The position numbers were made by a program, and so were the translations under genes. DNA of 64,000 nt from Verrucomicrobiales bacterium (GTDB lineage Bacteria; Verrucomicrobiota; Verrucomicrobiia; Limisphaerales; UBA9464), in contig JAIYBC010000033.1 of assembly GCA_027488845.1 (NCBI GenBank), positions 83,358 to 147,357 of the forward strand, given 5' to 3'. The stretch's first letter is position 1; each line of letters opens with the position of its first letter. Under the pieces are notes generated by a model, which was not told the origin of the DNA, did not search any database, and saw only the letters and a program-made list of their open reading frames with translations. Positions 18,870-33,351 of this stretch are shown one piece after another.

Positions 18870-20147
18870 TCAGTGGGCGGCGGCCGCGCCGGGCGCGGGC
18901 ACCTCGTGGTGGGTGACGGCCTCCTTCAGACGCGGATCCTTCAGGGGATAGGGCGCGGCGGTCTGGTACTTCCTCCAGAACAGGAACCCGATCAGGCCGG
19001 CCATGCCGAACCAGAAGAGCGGATCCCAGAAGGTCAATTGGAGACCGTCCGGATGGATCACCGGCATGACGTTGTAGGTCATGTCGATGTAGTGCATGAG
19101 CCAAGCCCAGGCGCCGACCGGGATCATCACGGCCAGGTTGCGCTTGATGTCCTGGTTCAGCAGCAGGAGGAACGGCACGAAGAAGTGGCCGAAGAGGATG
19201 GTCATGCCGACCCACTTCCAGGAGCCCTTCTCACGGAGGACATACCAGAACGTCTCTTCAGGGATGGCCGCATTCCAGATCAGGAAGTACTGCGAGAAGT
19301 GGATGTAGGCGTAGAAGACAGTGAACGCGAAGAAGAGGACGCCGAGATCCTGTTGTTGGCGTTTGAAGTAGACCTTCTCCAACGGACGTCCGGGCTGACC
19401 GAGCCAGAAGGTGAGCAGGTACAGCGTGATCAGGGTCACCCAGACCGAGCCGGCAAAGTAGTAGACGCCGTACATCGTGCTGAAGAACTGATGCTGCAGC
19501 GACTTCATCAGGTAGAAGCAGATCAGCGTGGTGAAGAAGGCAAAGGCGAAGATGCCGCCTGCGGCCAGCTTGCGGGACTTGGACGTCCAGTGGGCGGCGC
19601 CGTCCTTGTCCTGGGCGATGGACCAGTTACGGATGGTGTTGGCGATCCAGCCCAGCGCGGAGATGAGGAGCAGAACCAGCGCGGTGAAGGTCGGCTTGTT
19701 GAAGAGGACCTTCTTGACGTCCAAGGCATGGTCGGCGGCGGGATCGATGTTAAACCAAGCGTAGAGCTGACCGGCCCAAGCGAATCCGATGATCGGCAGC
19801 ACCAGAAGCACCATCCAAGGGAACAGCAGGCTGGCGACGGTGTCGGTGACACGACGGATCGATGCCGACCAGCCGGCATCAAACAGGTGATGCGCGAGCG
19901 AGAGGAACAGCGAGCCGACACACAGGCTCAGGCAGAACATGTATGCCGTCAGGTAGCTGTGGGCGATCTGCTTGAGCGAGAAGACACCGACTGAAGCGGC
20001 GGCGTGGCCATGTCCATGGGCGTCCGCGGCGGGGGCGGCGGCATGGGCGGCCTCATGCTCGGCGCCGAGCAGGCGACCGGCCACGAACAAGGCGGCGGTG
20101 GCCAGCAGGGCCAACCAGGTGCGGGAGAATCGGGAAGCCGGGTTCAT
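18870..20147 (-). CDS. actF: Alternative complex III membrane subunit ActF
   Basis: A 425-residue polytopic membrane protein (about ten helices) related to the NrfD-like quinol-handling subunit ActC but shorter. Recognisable pieces are SLFLSLAHHLFDAGWSASIRR, FYAYIHFSQYFLIWN and WAWLMHYIDMTYNVMPV. A His/Ala-rich N-terminal loop (HAAAPAADAHGHGHAA) precedes the second helix. Together with ActC it forms the membrane part of the quinol:cytochrome c oxidoreductase. Six bases separate it from actE. Confidence 0.9.
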   Translation of the reverse strand: MNPASRFSRTWLALLATAALFVAGRLLGAEHEAAHAAAPAADAHGHGHAAASVGVFSLKQIAHSYLTAYMFCLSLCVGSLFLSLAHHLFDAGWSASIRRVTDTVASLLFPWMVLLVLPIIGFAWAGQLYAWFNIDPAADHALDVKKVLFNKPTFTALVLLLISALGWIANTIRNWSIAQDKDGAAHWTSKSRKLAAGGIFAFAFFTTLICFYLMKSLQHQFFSTMYGVYYFAGSVWVTLITLYLLTFWLGQPGRPLEKVYFKRQQQDLGVLFFAFTVFYAYIHFSQYFLIWNAAIPEETFWYVLREKGSWKWVGMTILFGHFFVPFLLLLNQDIKRNLAVMIPVGAWAWLMHYIDMTYNVMPVIHPDGLQLTFWDPLFWFGMAGLIGFLFWRKYQTAAPYPLKDPRLKEAVTHHEVPAPGAAAAH

Positions 20148-20153
20148 GGTTCC

Positions 20154-20777
20154 TTACTTGATGGTGGGCAGGATCGCCGAGGGGACCTCGGACTCGGCCG
20201 CCAAGCGGCTCAGCTGGAGTGTCCGGACGTAGGCGACAATCGCCCAGCGGTCCGCGACCGGGATGGCGGACGCATAGCCCATCATCGTGGACTTGCCGTT
20301 GCCGATGGTGTTGAAGATGTCGCCGTCCTGGGTCTTGATGAGACGGTCCTGATGCAGGTTCGCCACGTTGCCCATGCCGAACTTGCTGGTGATGCCCTTG
20401 CCGTCGCCGAGGACGCCATGGCAGGGCTTGCAGTACACGCTGTACTTCTCCTGGCCCTTCTTGAGGACCGAGGCGGTCACCTCGATGGGCATCGCCTCGA
20501 CGAAGGCGCCGCCCTGCTTGCCGGTGTTGAAGGCGTTGTCTTCCCAGGCGGATTCGCGCGAGACGGTGCCGACCGGGTGGACGCGCGAGGACTGGCCGTC
20601 GGCCCACTGGGCGAACTTGGTCGTCGTCTGGGGCCGGAGCTTCGGCTGGCGGTCCATGTCCGGGAACACCTCGATGGGGGTCCGGGTGGTCTTGGAACCG
20701 CGGAAGCCGGCGACACCGATCACGGTCGCGACGCCGAGGACGTACAGGGTGAAGAAGTATTTGAGGAAGGTGCGCAT
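20154..20777 (-). CDS. actE: Alternative complex III mono-haem cytochrome c subunit ActE
   Basis: A 207-residue membrane-anchored cytochrome c. One N-terminal helix (about 6-26) is followed by a periplasmic domain with the haem motif CKPCH at 116-120 and a downstream MMGY segment that could give the Met axial ligand. ActE carries electrons out of the Act complex toward the oxidase. ATG abuts the actD gene region directly (stop of actD begins at 20780, one base beyond this gene's end). Confidence 0.92.
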   Translation of the reverse strand: MRTFLKYFFTLYVLGVATVIGVAGFRGSKTTRTPIEVFPDMDRQPKLRPQTTTKFAQWADGQSSRVHPVGTVSRESAWEDNAFNTGKQGGAFVEAMPIEVTASVLKKGQEKYSVYCKPCHGVLGDGKGITSKFGMGNVANLHQDRLIKTQDGDIFNTIGNGKSTMMGYASAIPVADRWAIVAYVRTLQLSRLAAESEVPSAILPTIK

Positions 20778-21323
20778 TCAGTCCTCCACGATTTCAACGG
20801 CCGTGGCGTGGCACTTCTCGGTGAGGAACGCACGGGTCGCCTCCAGCGAGAACTTCGGATCCGCCGCCTCGATCACGATGAAGAAGCGGTCGTCGGTGGC
20901 CTTCTTGAAACGTTCGTTCTTGAAGAGCGGGTTGTAGAGCTTCGGCAGGCGGTTGAGGAAGAACATGCCGAACAGCGTCCCGAAGGCGCTGAGCAGAATG
21001 GTCATCTCGTAGCTGACCGGGAAGGCGTAGAGCGGGGTGAACAGGGGCTTGCCGCCGACCACCAGGGGGTAGTCGAACTTGTTCATGTACCAAATCATGG
21101 TCATGCCCGCGGAGAAGCCGGTCATGCCACCGCAGAACGTGAACCAGCCCACCGGCGACTTCCGCAGGCCCATCGCCTCGTCCATGCCGTGGATGGGGAA
21201 CGGGGTGTGGACGTCCCACTTGGAGAAGCCGGCGTCGCGGCAAAGGATCGCCGCTTCGAAGATGTCCGCCGCGGTGCCGAACTCGGCCAGCAACGCGTGG
21301 GGTTTGAGGGGGGAGGCGCTCAT
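20778..21323 (-). CDS. actD: Alternative complex III subunit ActD (DUF3341)
   Basis: A 181-residue protein with two transmembrane helices (around 63-84 and 105-130) flanked by cytoplasmic regions, matching DUF3341. Typical motifs are KWDVHTPFPIHGMDEAMGL near the N-terminus and the conserved TGFSAGMTMIWYMN helix. It is a structural subunit of alternative complex III without cofactors. It is the fourth act gene, 12 bases after actC. Confidence 0.93.
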   Translation of the reverse strand: MSASPLKPHALLAEFGTAADIFEAAILCRDAGFSKWDVHTPFPIHGMDEAMGLRKSPVGWFTFCGGMTGFSAGMTMIWYMNKFDYPLVVGGKPLFTPLYAFPVSYEMTILLSAFGTLFGMFFLNRLPKLYNPLFKNERFKKATDDRFFIVIEAADPKFSLEATRAFLTEKCHATAVEIVED

Positions 21324-21335
21324 CGTTGACGGCGA

Positions 21336-22804
<1,469 letters not shown>

Positions 22805-22805
<1 letters not shown>

Positions 22806-25800
22806 TAGACCGCTCCTTTCCCCGCGTCGACCGCGGCATGCTTTTGGCCTTCATGACCATGACTCTTGTCCTCGAACGGGGTTTCGTGGCGGAAGCGCTC
22901 GTAGTCGCGCTGGGTGTCGGGAGTGGTCCGCTTCTCGAGGGCGGCGACCGCCGGGTTCGGGTTGCGGATGCGGGCGAGATACGTGACGCGGGGGCGGGTG
23001 TCGAGGAAGCCCAGGACGGAATAGTTCCGCGGGCTGACCTTCCACTTCGAGACCTCGCTCTCCGGATCGAGCATGTTGCCGAAGCTGATCGCCTCGGCCG
23101 GACACGCCTGTTGGCAGGCGGTCTTGAAGCTGCCGTCCGGAACCGCGACCTCGGCGCTGTTCCCGGCCTTGACCTTCTGCGAGATCTTGGCCTGTTCGAT
23201 GCGCTGGACGCAGAACGTGCACTTCTCCATGACACCGCGCATGCGGACGGAGACGTCGGGGTTCTTGACCAGCTTGATGATCTCCCACTCGGGCTCCGCA
23301 TTGCGGTTCACCCCCGCAGGACCCTTGTAGAGGTTGCCCAGGTTGACCATGTGCTGGTCCTGGGCCGCTCCGTAGTCCGACTCGCGCTTGTTGAAGTCGA
23401 ACCAGTTGAAGCGCCGGACCTTGTAGGGACAGTTGTTGGCGCAATACCGCGTGCCGATGCAGCGGTTGTAGGCCATCACGTTCAGACCCTCCTCATCGTG
23501 CACGGTCGCGTTGACCGGGCAGACGCTTTCGCAGGGAGCCGCCTCACAGTGCTGGCAGAACATCGGCTGCATCGCCATCTGAGGCTCTTCAGCCGCCTGC
23601 TCGGCGGTCACCGCGATCTCCGGATCGTGGCTGAAATAGCGGTCGATGCGCAGCCAGAGCATCTCACGGCCACGGGCCACCTGGTCCTTGCCTACGATGG
23701 GGATGTTGTTCTCGGCCTGGCAGGCGATCACACAGGCCGAACAGCCCACGCAGGACTGCAGGTCGATGGCCATGCCCCACTGGTGGATCTTCGAGGCCGT
23801 GAACGGATTCTGGTCGTACGGATGCTCGTAGATGTTCTGGGGACGCTTCTCGGGATTCCGACCATCCGACTCCGTCTTGTACGGAACGTAGTGCGGGAGG
23901 TGGACATCCAGGTCCATGTCCTTGGCGAAGCCGGGCTTGGCCTTGAACTGGTCGAGGTTGGCCTCGCGGATCACCGGGCGACCTTCCATGAGGCCGTGTT
24001 CCTGGGTGACGGCCAACCGGTGCTTCCGGGCGACCTTCTCCACGGAACCGGCGGTCAGGTGCCGGGTGGTGCTGTTGAAGATCGGGAAGGCGTTCGCGCC
24101 GACATTGCGACCCACGCGGCCGGTCGCGCTGCGGCCGTAGCCGAGGGCGATCGCCACGGTGCCGTCAGCCATGCCGGGCTGCACCCAGACCGGACCTTCG
24201 ACGGAGTGTCCGCCGACGGTGATCTTGAGGACCGGTTGGTCGTATTGACCGTCCTTGGCATCCGCCGCGGCCACCGGGGTCTTGTCGGCGGGGACATCGC
24301 CTCCGACCGACTTGCGGGGCAGTCCGAGGGCCCGCGCCGTCTTCTGGGAGACCAGGATGACGTTGTCCCAAGTGACCTTGGTGATCGGATCCGGGAGCTC
24401 CTGAAGCCAGGCGTTGTTGTTGAACCGGCCGTCGTCCACCGAGGCGTCGCGGGTCAGCACGACCTCGTACTCGCCGGAAACCGGCTTGTGCGCGGCAACA
24501 CCGGCAGTCACGGCAGCGGAGTTCAACGAAGCGGTCACCGCCGCAGGGGCGCTTTCGGCCAGGAAGCCGTCGTGCAGGAAGCGCTTCCACGCGTTGTCAT
24601 CGGCGGCACCGAGCGCCTTGAGGGTCTCGCGGACGATCTCCTGCGGAGCGGTCTTGGCTTCGCCGAGGATACGGGCGAGGACCTCGAGTTCGCTGAGCCC
24701 GCCGTAAAGCGGTTCCACCAGGGGTTGGACGGGCACCACGGTGCCGTCGGCGATGCGGGCGTCACCCCAGGCTTCGAGGAAGTGGGTTCCCGCCAGATGC
24801 CACGTCGCGAGGGCCGCGGTTTCATCCTCGTGGAATCCGAGACGAACCACGGTCTTGGCCTTCTTGGCGGCGGCGGCGAAGTTCAGGTCCGCCGGGGCGT
24901 TGTAGGCAGGATTGCCACCGAGGATGACCAAGGTGGAGACCGAACCGGAACCGAGGGCGGTCACGAGTTCGGCGATGCCAGAGGCCGCGGGCTCGATCGG
25001 CTGGACCAATCGCACCGTGGTCCCGATGGAACCGAGTGCGGCATTGATCGAGGCGGCGAGCAGATGGACGGCAAGCGGTTGGGCGTAGCCGGCAACGACG
25101 AGCGCGGAAGAACCGGCTTCCTTGAGGTCCTTGGCGACCTCGGCGACCCAGGATCCGAAATTCGAAGGAGCCGCGGAGCCACCGGCGGCGCCCAAGGCGG
25201 CGGCGATGCCCTTGGCCACGGCGAGCACGTCGCTGGGCTTCACCCGGAGACGATGGTCGGCATTGCCGCCGGTCAGGGTCATCAGCGACTCCACCGCGTA
25301 GAGGCGGTTCATCGCGTCGTCGGCGCTCTTGCGTCCCTTGGCGAAGCCTTGGATGTGTCGATAGGCCTCGGCCTCAATGCCGAGGAAGTCGCAGTCGAGC
25401 GAGAGGATCCGGCGGGCCTTGGAGAACTCCGGAACGACATGGACCGGTGTTCCAAACGCCTGGGAATAGGCGACATCGGCAACGGAAAGGTCGACCGGCT
25501 CGTACACGTGCCAAGTGGCCTTCGGGTACTTCTCGGCGACGAGCGCCTGGAGGCGCGCACGGGAGGGCGAGGAGGAGCGTCCTGCGAGGAACGCGAGACC
25601 GGCACCCTGGCTATCGGCAGCCGCCTTGGCGATCGCGGCCAAGCCATCGCGGACGGCCTCGATCTTGGCGTCGTTGCCCGCCTGGGTGTGACGGTGGGCG
25701 CGATCCGGATCGTAGAGGTCGAGCAGCGCGGCCTGAGCGAAGGCGTCGGTGCCGCCATTGCCGCCGGGGATGAGGGAATTGCCCTCGATCTTGGTCGGGC

Positions 25801-26158
25801 GGCCGTCGCTGGACTTCACCACCAGCGGGATGGCGGACCCGCGGATCGGCAGCGAGGTCGCAAAGTGCTGGGCACGTCCGTGGACGTAGCCTTCAGGCTG
25901 CTTGGCGAACGGGGTGAGCTGTTCCTCGGGACGCCGGCAACCGGCGCCGACGCCGCCCAATCCGCCCAGCAGGAAGCTGGCGGACATGAGCTTCATCCAG
26001 TCGCGTCGGGACTCGCCGTCCGGGGCGATGCTCGCGCCGGCGGGGAACTCGCGCTCCATCCATTCGCGGACCTCCGGGCGGTCGGCCAACTGGTCGAGGG
26101 ACCGCCAGTACTTCGGGCCGGTTTCCGGCTCGTTGCAGATCGGGGGAATCGTCTTCAT
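22805..26158 (-). CDS. actB: Alternative complex III Fe-S/molybdopterin-like subunit ActB
   Basis: A 1117-residue periplasmic subunit. A twin-arginine signal [18 protein letters not shown] is near residues 49-66. The first two thirds resemble a molybdopterin oxidoreductase domain that in ActB lacks the cofactor; the C-terminal third is ferredoxin-like. Cysteine groups: [12 protein letters not shown] (about 796-807), [15 protein letters not shown] and [13 protein letters not shown] (about 870-915), then CTFCVQRIE and CQQACP (about 980-1018), enough for three 4Fe-4S and one 3Fe-4S cluster. It receives electrons from ActC and passes them to the haem subunits. Overlaps actA by ATGA and actC by TAATG. 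Confidence 0.94.
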
Positions 26159-26793
26159 CAGCGATGGCAGGTGGAGCAGCTGATACCGGGCTGGACCTTC
26201 CAGTCATGGACGGCCTTCTTGCCGTCGAACTCGCCGCTCCAGTCGAGCTGGGTCACCAGTTCGTTGGGCCGGATGTGCTTCTCAGGTTGGCGATGGCATT
26301 CCAGGCAGAATCCCATCGAAAGCGGCTTGTCATGGTGCACCTCGTCCATCTTCTGGACCTCGCCATGGCACTTCACACAGGAAATGCCGCGGTTCACGTG
26401 CACCGAGTGGTTGAAATAGACGTAGTCCGGCGTCTTGTGGATCTGGACCCACGGGATGGGCTTGCCGGTGGCGTAGGACTCGCGGACCAACGACAGCTTC
26501 GGGGAATCCTTGGCCACCATGGAATGGCAGCGCATGCAGGTCTCCGAGGAGGGGATGTTGGAGAACCACGACTTGTCGACGTCGCTATGGCAATAGCGGC
26601 AATCGAGCCCCAACTGGCCGGCATGGATGGCGTGGGAGAACGCCACCGGCTGCTTGGGTTGGTATCCCACCCGCGTGTACTTCGGGGTGAAATAGTACGT
26701 GATCCCGGCGAGGATCGTCGGGACCAGCACGGCGGCCGCGACCCCCACCATGGCGGGGAGCTTGTTCGTCCACTTCGGGAAAATGTCCGACAT
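26158..26793 (-). CDS. actA: Alternative complex III penta-haem cytochrome c subunit ActA
   Basis: A 211-residue multihaem cytochrome anchored by one N-terminal helix (about 13-33). Five CXXCH motifs are present: CRYCH, CMRCH, CVKCH, CLECH and CSTCH, the last at the extreme C-terminus. FSHAIHAGQLGLDCRYCH and KPLSMGFCLECHRQPE are diagnostic. It forms the periplasmic electron exit of the complex. It is the first gene of the eleven-gene operon, behind a 301-base gap holding a -10-like box and two palindromes. Confidence 0.94.
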   Translation of the reverse strand: MSDIFPKWTNKLPAMVGVAAAVLVPTILAGITYYFTPKYTRVGYQPKQPVAFSHAIHAGQLGLDCRYCHSDVDKSWFSNIPSSETCMRCHSMVAKDSPKLSLVRESYATGKPIPWVQIHKTPDYVYFNHSVHVNRGISCVKCHGEVQKMDEVHHDKPLSMGFCLECHRQPEKHIRPNELVTQLDWSGEFDGKKAVHDWKVQPGISCSTCHR

Positions 26794-26822
26794 CAGTCCG
26801 CTTTCTCGAGCCCAGACAGAAA

Positions 26823-26837
26823 GGCGATCCTATCGCC
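26823..26837 (-). promoter_or_regulatory. Hairpin in the actA leader
   Basis: GGCGAT and ATCGCC flank a 3-base loop, giving a 6-bp stem 30 bases before the actA start, between the start codon and the candidate -10 box. It could modulate translation or mRNA stability; the role is inferred. Confidence 0.35.
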
Positions 26838-26858
26838 CTCCACACTTCCCGGCTCTGG

Positions 26859-26895
26859 ATTAGATTTCCTGTTCACCGCTAAACTGGTTGCAACC
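26859..26895 (-). promoter_or_regulatory. Candidate actA promoter with upstream palindrome GGTTGCAACC
   Basis: Read on the minus strand, TCTAAT (26859-26864) matches five of six bases of the -10 consensus. No good -35 is present; instead the perfect 10-base palindrome GGTTGCAACC (26886-26895) is centred about 39 bases upstream of the expected start point, the position used by class II activators such as FNR/CRP relatives. Activator identity is unknown. Confidence 0.35.
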
Positions 26896-26946
26896 CATCG
26901 CTCGACGCAAGCGCACAGGCGCCGGCCGGCAATTGAATTCCGAGCC

Positions 26947-26963
26947 CTGATCCGTCGGATCAG
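26947..26963. promoter_or_regulatory. 17-base palindrome upstream of the respiratory operon
   Basis: CTGATCCG-T-CGGATCAG is an 8-bp perfect inverted repeat with a one-base centre, about 155 bases upstream of actA. It is operator-like and lies in otherwise empty DNA; the rest of 26794-27094 shows no gene. Confidence 0.4.
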
Positions 26964-27094
26964 CATTCCGACCCGCGTCGGACCCGGGAACTCATCGGTC
27001 GCAACCGAGCCGGGATTGAATCATTCCATTCTCCTCCGGTGCAAGCCCCCGCTAAGTAAGCGCAACCGGGCATCAATCCCGCGAATGCGACGGG

Positions 27095-30646
<3,552 letters not shown>

Positions 30647-30781
30647 CACGGCTAGGTTTGCGGCAATTGGTGCCGTGGCAAGCCCAGGGAGACGCGGGCT
30701 GCGGGCCTGGAGCGTCCGCAACTCGCGGCTTGCCTCCTTCCTCTTCCCCTGCATTGTGGATCCTCGAAAACCATCGTTCCC

Positions 30782-31096
30782 ATGAAAGCCATCCTCCCCA
30801 TCCTCACGGTCCTCCTCACCGCAACCACCGCCGCCTTCGCCGCGGATGCCGAGACCACGCTCACCGGCGAGGGCAAGTGCCTGAAGTGCGCCCTCAAGAA
30901 GGCCGACAAGTGCCAGAACGTCCTCGAGGTGAAGAAGGACGACAAGATCACGCTGTACAAGCTCGTCGGGGACGTCTCGACCAAGTTCCACGGCGAACTC
31001 TGCGGTGAGAACAAGAAGATCACCGTGACCGGCAAGGTGGAGAAGAAGGGCGAGACCCCGGAATTCGCCGTCTCCAAGATCGAGCTGGCGAAGTGA
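30782..31096 (+). CDS. Small secreted DUF6370-like protein
   Basis: A 104-residue exported protein: signal peptide ILPILTVLLTATTAAFA, then a compact domain with Cys-containing motif GKCLKCALKKADKCQN and a later Cys in GELCGENKK, ending in KVEKKGETPEFAVSKIE. This pattern matches a small family found mostly in Verrucomicrobia and Planctomycetes (I believe DUF6370); a metal-binding or OB-fold-like role is possible because the four cysteines are conserved in the pattern I remember, but function is not known. It is divergent from the histidine kinase, with 135 bases between them. Confidence 0.75.
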   Translation: MKAILPILTVLLTATTAAFAADAETTLTGEGKCLKCALKKADKCQNVLEVKKDDKITLYKLVGDVSTKFHGELCGENKKITVTGKVEKKGETPEFAVSKIELAK

Positions 31097-31124
31097 CCTG
31101 ACGCCGACCTCCGGTCGTTCCGAC

Positions 31125-31162
31125 GCCGCCTGGGACCCTGTGGACCGGGCGGCTTCTCGTTT
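31125..31162 (+). terminator. Intrinsic terminator after the DUF6370-like gene
   Basis: GCCGCCTGG (31125-31133) pairs with CCGGGCGGC (31145-31153) over nine positions including one wobble, with an 11-base loop, followed by TTCTCGTTT. It lies 29 bases after the stop codon. Confidence 0.55.
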
Positions 31163-31280
31163 CAAGGGGGATGGTCCGACGCACCGACGCGGCACGGCTG
31201 GAAGCGGACCGGAGACGTACAGGAATGGAGGGAACAGGACCGGCGGGAATCCAGACCGGCGGGGTTTGAATCTGCGGGAT

Positions 31281-31354
31281 TGGTTGGCCGACATGGATTC
31301 GAACCATGACTAAGGGCTCCAAAGACCCCTGTGCTGCCATTACACCATCGGCCA
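31281..31354 (-). tRNA. tRNA-Gln (anticodon TTG)
   Basis: Folded by hand on the minus strand. Acceptor TGGCCGA pairs with TCGGCCA, the D-stem is GTG/CAC, the anticodon stem GGGGT/GCCCT has wobble ends, the loop CTTTGGA places TTG at 34-36, and the T-arm is CATGG-TTCGAAT-CCATG. Discriminator base is A and the CCA end is encoded (31281-31283). The mature part without CCA is 71 bases (31284-31354). Confidence 0.95.
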
Positions 31355-31450
31355 AGGACGAAGAAACGCTACGGATCGGACCGTGCGTCGGGAAGTGATT
31401 TCTCCCGATCCGCGGACCACGCTCGAAACCGACCCCAAAAGGAGTTTCCC

Positions 31451-31885
31451 ATGAACGCTACCGACCCGCTCACGGCCGAGGAACAGGACCGGTTGGCCGC
31501 CGCGGCCGCCGCGGCCGCACTGAACGCCTACGCCCCCTACTCCCGGTTCCGGGTGGGGGCGGCGGTACTCGACGCGGATGGCCGGCTGCACACCGGCTGC
31601 AACGTCGAGAACGCCAGCTACGGCCTCTGTCTTTGCGCGGAACGGAACGCGCTTTCGACAGCCTTGGCCACCGGGGCACGTCGGTTCCGGGGGATCGGCG
31701 TCGCCTGCATCGACGCCGCTCCCGGGTTGGGTGCGGAAGGTCGGTCACCCTGCGGCGCCTGCCGCCAATGGATGGTGGAACTCGCCCCGGACGCCGAGGT
31801 CGTCATCGCCGGAGGAGATGGTCGCCAACCGCTGTCGGTTTGGCCTGTCATGGCGCTGCTGCCGAACGCCTTCCGGCTGACCTGA
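31451..31885 (+). CDS. cdd: Cytidine deaminase
   Basis: A 144-residue enzyme of pyrimidine salvage that converts cytidine or deoxycytidine to uridine forms. The zinc and catalytic site is complete: CAERNA with Cys62 and Glu64, and PCGACRQ with Cys101 and Cys104; the substrate motif NVENASYG precedes it. The start ATG at 31451 follows GGAG with 6-base spacing; the longer frame to 31331 would run over the tRNA. Length suits the homotetrameric type. Confidence 0.95.
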   Translation: MNATDPLTAEEQDRLAAAAAAAALNAYAPYSRFRVGAAVLDADGRLHTGCNVENASYGLCLCAERNALSTALATGARRFRGIGVACIDAAPGLGAEGRSPCGACRQWMVELAPDAEVVIAGGDGRQPLSVWPVMALLPNAFRLT

Positions 31886-31917
31886 AACCCCAGCGGCCCC
31901 GCCTCCGACGGCGCGGG

Positions 31918-32619
31918 TCAGCCCTTGGCGCCGTCGCGGAGCTTCTTGAGGGCCAGCAACGCGGCATGGCTCTCCGCGGCCTTCTTGCTGCGGCCCTCGC
32001 CACGGGCCAACTCCACCTGGTTGTGGAAGACGGCGCAGCGGAAGACGCGGTTGTGGTCCGGACCTTCCGACGAGAGGAGTTCGTACTGCGGGGCCTCGGG
32101 CGACTTGGCCTGGAGCAGCTCCTGCAACTCGCCCTTGGGGTTGTCCAGGCTGGGAGGCTCGATGAGGTCCGCACCGCTTTCCCGGAACAGCCGCAACACC
32201 AGGTCGCGTGCGACCTCGAAACCACCGTCCAGGTGCACCGCCCCGACCACGGCCTCGAAGGCGTCGGCCAGGGTCGAACTCCGCGTCCGCCCTCCGGAGG
32301 AATCCTCGCCCCGGCTCAACAGGACCCGCCGACCCAGCTCCAGCCGACGCGCCTGGGCCGCGAGGGAGGTGCGGTTGACCAGCTGGGCACGGGCCTGGGT
32401 CAGGGGACCTTCCCCCAGCGTCGGGAACCGCGCATAGAGCTCGCCGGTGACCACCAGTTGGATCACCGCGTCGCCGAGGAACTCCAGCCGCTGGTTGTGG
32501 TTCTGAAGCCCGTTGCCCTCCTGGGCGAGCGAGGGATGTGTCAGCGCCAGGGTGAGGAGCGCCGGATCGCGGAAGGTATAGCCGATGACGGCTTCTAGGT
32601 CGGAATGGGGTGACGCCAT
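31918..32619 (-). CDS. rnc: Ribonuclease III
   Basis: A 233-residue endonuclease for double-stranded RNA, acting on rRNA precursors and structured mRNAs. The signature NQRLEFLGDAV (residues 42-52) carries Glu46 and Asp50, and the second acidic pair is Asp119/Glu122 in LADAFEAVVGA. A double-stranded RNA-binding domain occupies about 165-230 (NPKGELQELLQ ... GRSKKAAESHAALLAL). It is the third gene of a minus-strand run starting with the membrane-tailed sigma factor, and is convergent with cdd. Confidence 0.94.
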   Translation of the reverse strand: MASPHSDLEAVIGYTFRDPALLTLALTHPSLAQEGNGLQNHNQRLEFLGDAVIQLVVTGELYARFPTLGEGPLTQARAQLVNRTSLAAQARRLELGRRVLLSRGEDSSGGRTRSSTLADAFEAVVGAVHLDGGFEVARDLVLRLFRESGADLIEPPSLDNPKGELQELLQAKSPEAPQYELLSSEGPDHNRVFRCAVFHNQVELARGEGRSKKAAESHAALLALKKLRDGAKG

Positions 32620-32685
32620 GGATTCGTCAGATCCCTTGCGGAAGGCCGCACATCGGCGGCCCTCGGCGAAGGACCCGTCTCGGGT

Positions 32686-33291
32686 TCAGACAGGGGCGAG
32701 GGTCGGTATGTCGCTGGGGGGATTGAAGGGTTCCTCGGTCGGGACGGCCGGGGTCCCGACCACCGGCTCGGGGACCTCGGCGGCAGGCAGGCCATGTTCC
32801 AGGAGATGGGCCACGTCATGTTGGACCTGCTCGAGCTGCTCCAGCTGGAGGTCGGGGTCCACGATGGTGAACAGGTCGCCGGACTTCGGATGCTCGTAGA
32901 GGAACACCCTTCGGCCCGAATCGCGGGACTGCCCCTTCACCCGCAGGATCCGCTTCCGTTCGAGCATCACCGCCAGGATGTAGGTCGCCGCGGCGTGACG
33001 TTCGTCCCGGTTCTCGATCAGCTTCCGCAGCAGGGATTCGGCATCGTCCTTCCGGATCGCCTCGGGCGGCACCGGCGGCGGCGCCTCGTAGGTGCCCTTC
33101 CAATGGGAGACGATTCCAGGCCGCGAGAGGATCTCGCCGCCGGACTCACGGAACGCCTGGGCGCAGAGGTCGATCCGTTCGAAACCGGACTTCGTGTCCC
33201 GGAGAACGGTGTGGTAGGTCTCGCCGTCCGTGAACTGCCGTCCGGAGACCTGGCAGGCATGGGCGCGGGACTGGATGTGCCACTCGATCAT
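32686..33291 (-). CDS. Conserved protein of unknown function (IEWxIQSRAxxC family)
   Basis: A 201-residue cytoplasmic protein. Its N-terminus IEWHIQSRAHACQVSGRQFTDGE resembles a conserved family in Planctomycetes and Verrucomicrobia that has two spaced Cys residues (here Cys12 and a later Cys in DLCAQAF) and a central helical part (DAESLLRKLIENRDERHAAATYILAVMLERKRIL). A C-terminal FLYEHPKSGDLFTIVDPDLQLEQLEQVQ segment follows, then a Pro-rich tail. Function is not known. It lies between the sigma factor and rnc. I start at 33291 because the conserved MIEW opens there. Confidence 0.8.
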   Translation of the reverse strand: MIEWHIQSRAHACQVSGRQFTDGETYHTVLRDTKSGFERIDLCAQAFRESGGEILSRPGIVSHWKGTYEAPPPVPPEAIRKDDAESLLRKLIENRDERHAAATYILAVMLERKRILRVKGQSRDSGRRVFLYEHPKSGDLFTIVDPDLQLEQLEQVQHDVAHLLEHGLPAAEVPEPVVGTPAVPTEEPFNPPSDIPTLAPV

Positions 33292-33351
33292 TGCGATGGA
33301 TCGCGAGTATTGGCCGGCATCCGGACGTAGCAACAGGCTTTTGAGGCGGGA

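Noticed and set aside
16265..18916. Plus-strand open frame of 883 codons over ccoO/ccoN/ccoS
   Set aside because: Antisense to the oxidase genes; composition (many D, E, H, G, R) is typical of a mirrored membrane-protein gene and no start signal is seen.
22838..26419. Plus-strand open frame of 1193 codons across actB/actA
   Set aside because: It is antisense to well-supported actB and actA; high GC leaves the opposite frame free of stops. Its translation shows no domain and is dominated by G, R, D, H as expected for a shadow.
30647..31294. N-terminal extension of the histidine kinase to 31294
   Set aside because: It would run over the DUF6370-like gene, its terminator and part of the tRNA; the signal-like start is at 30646.
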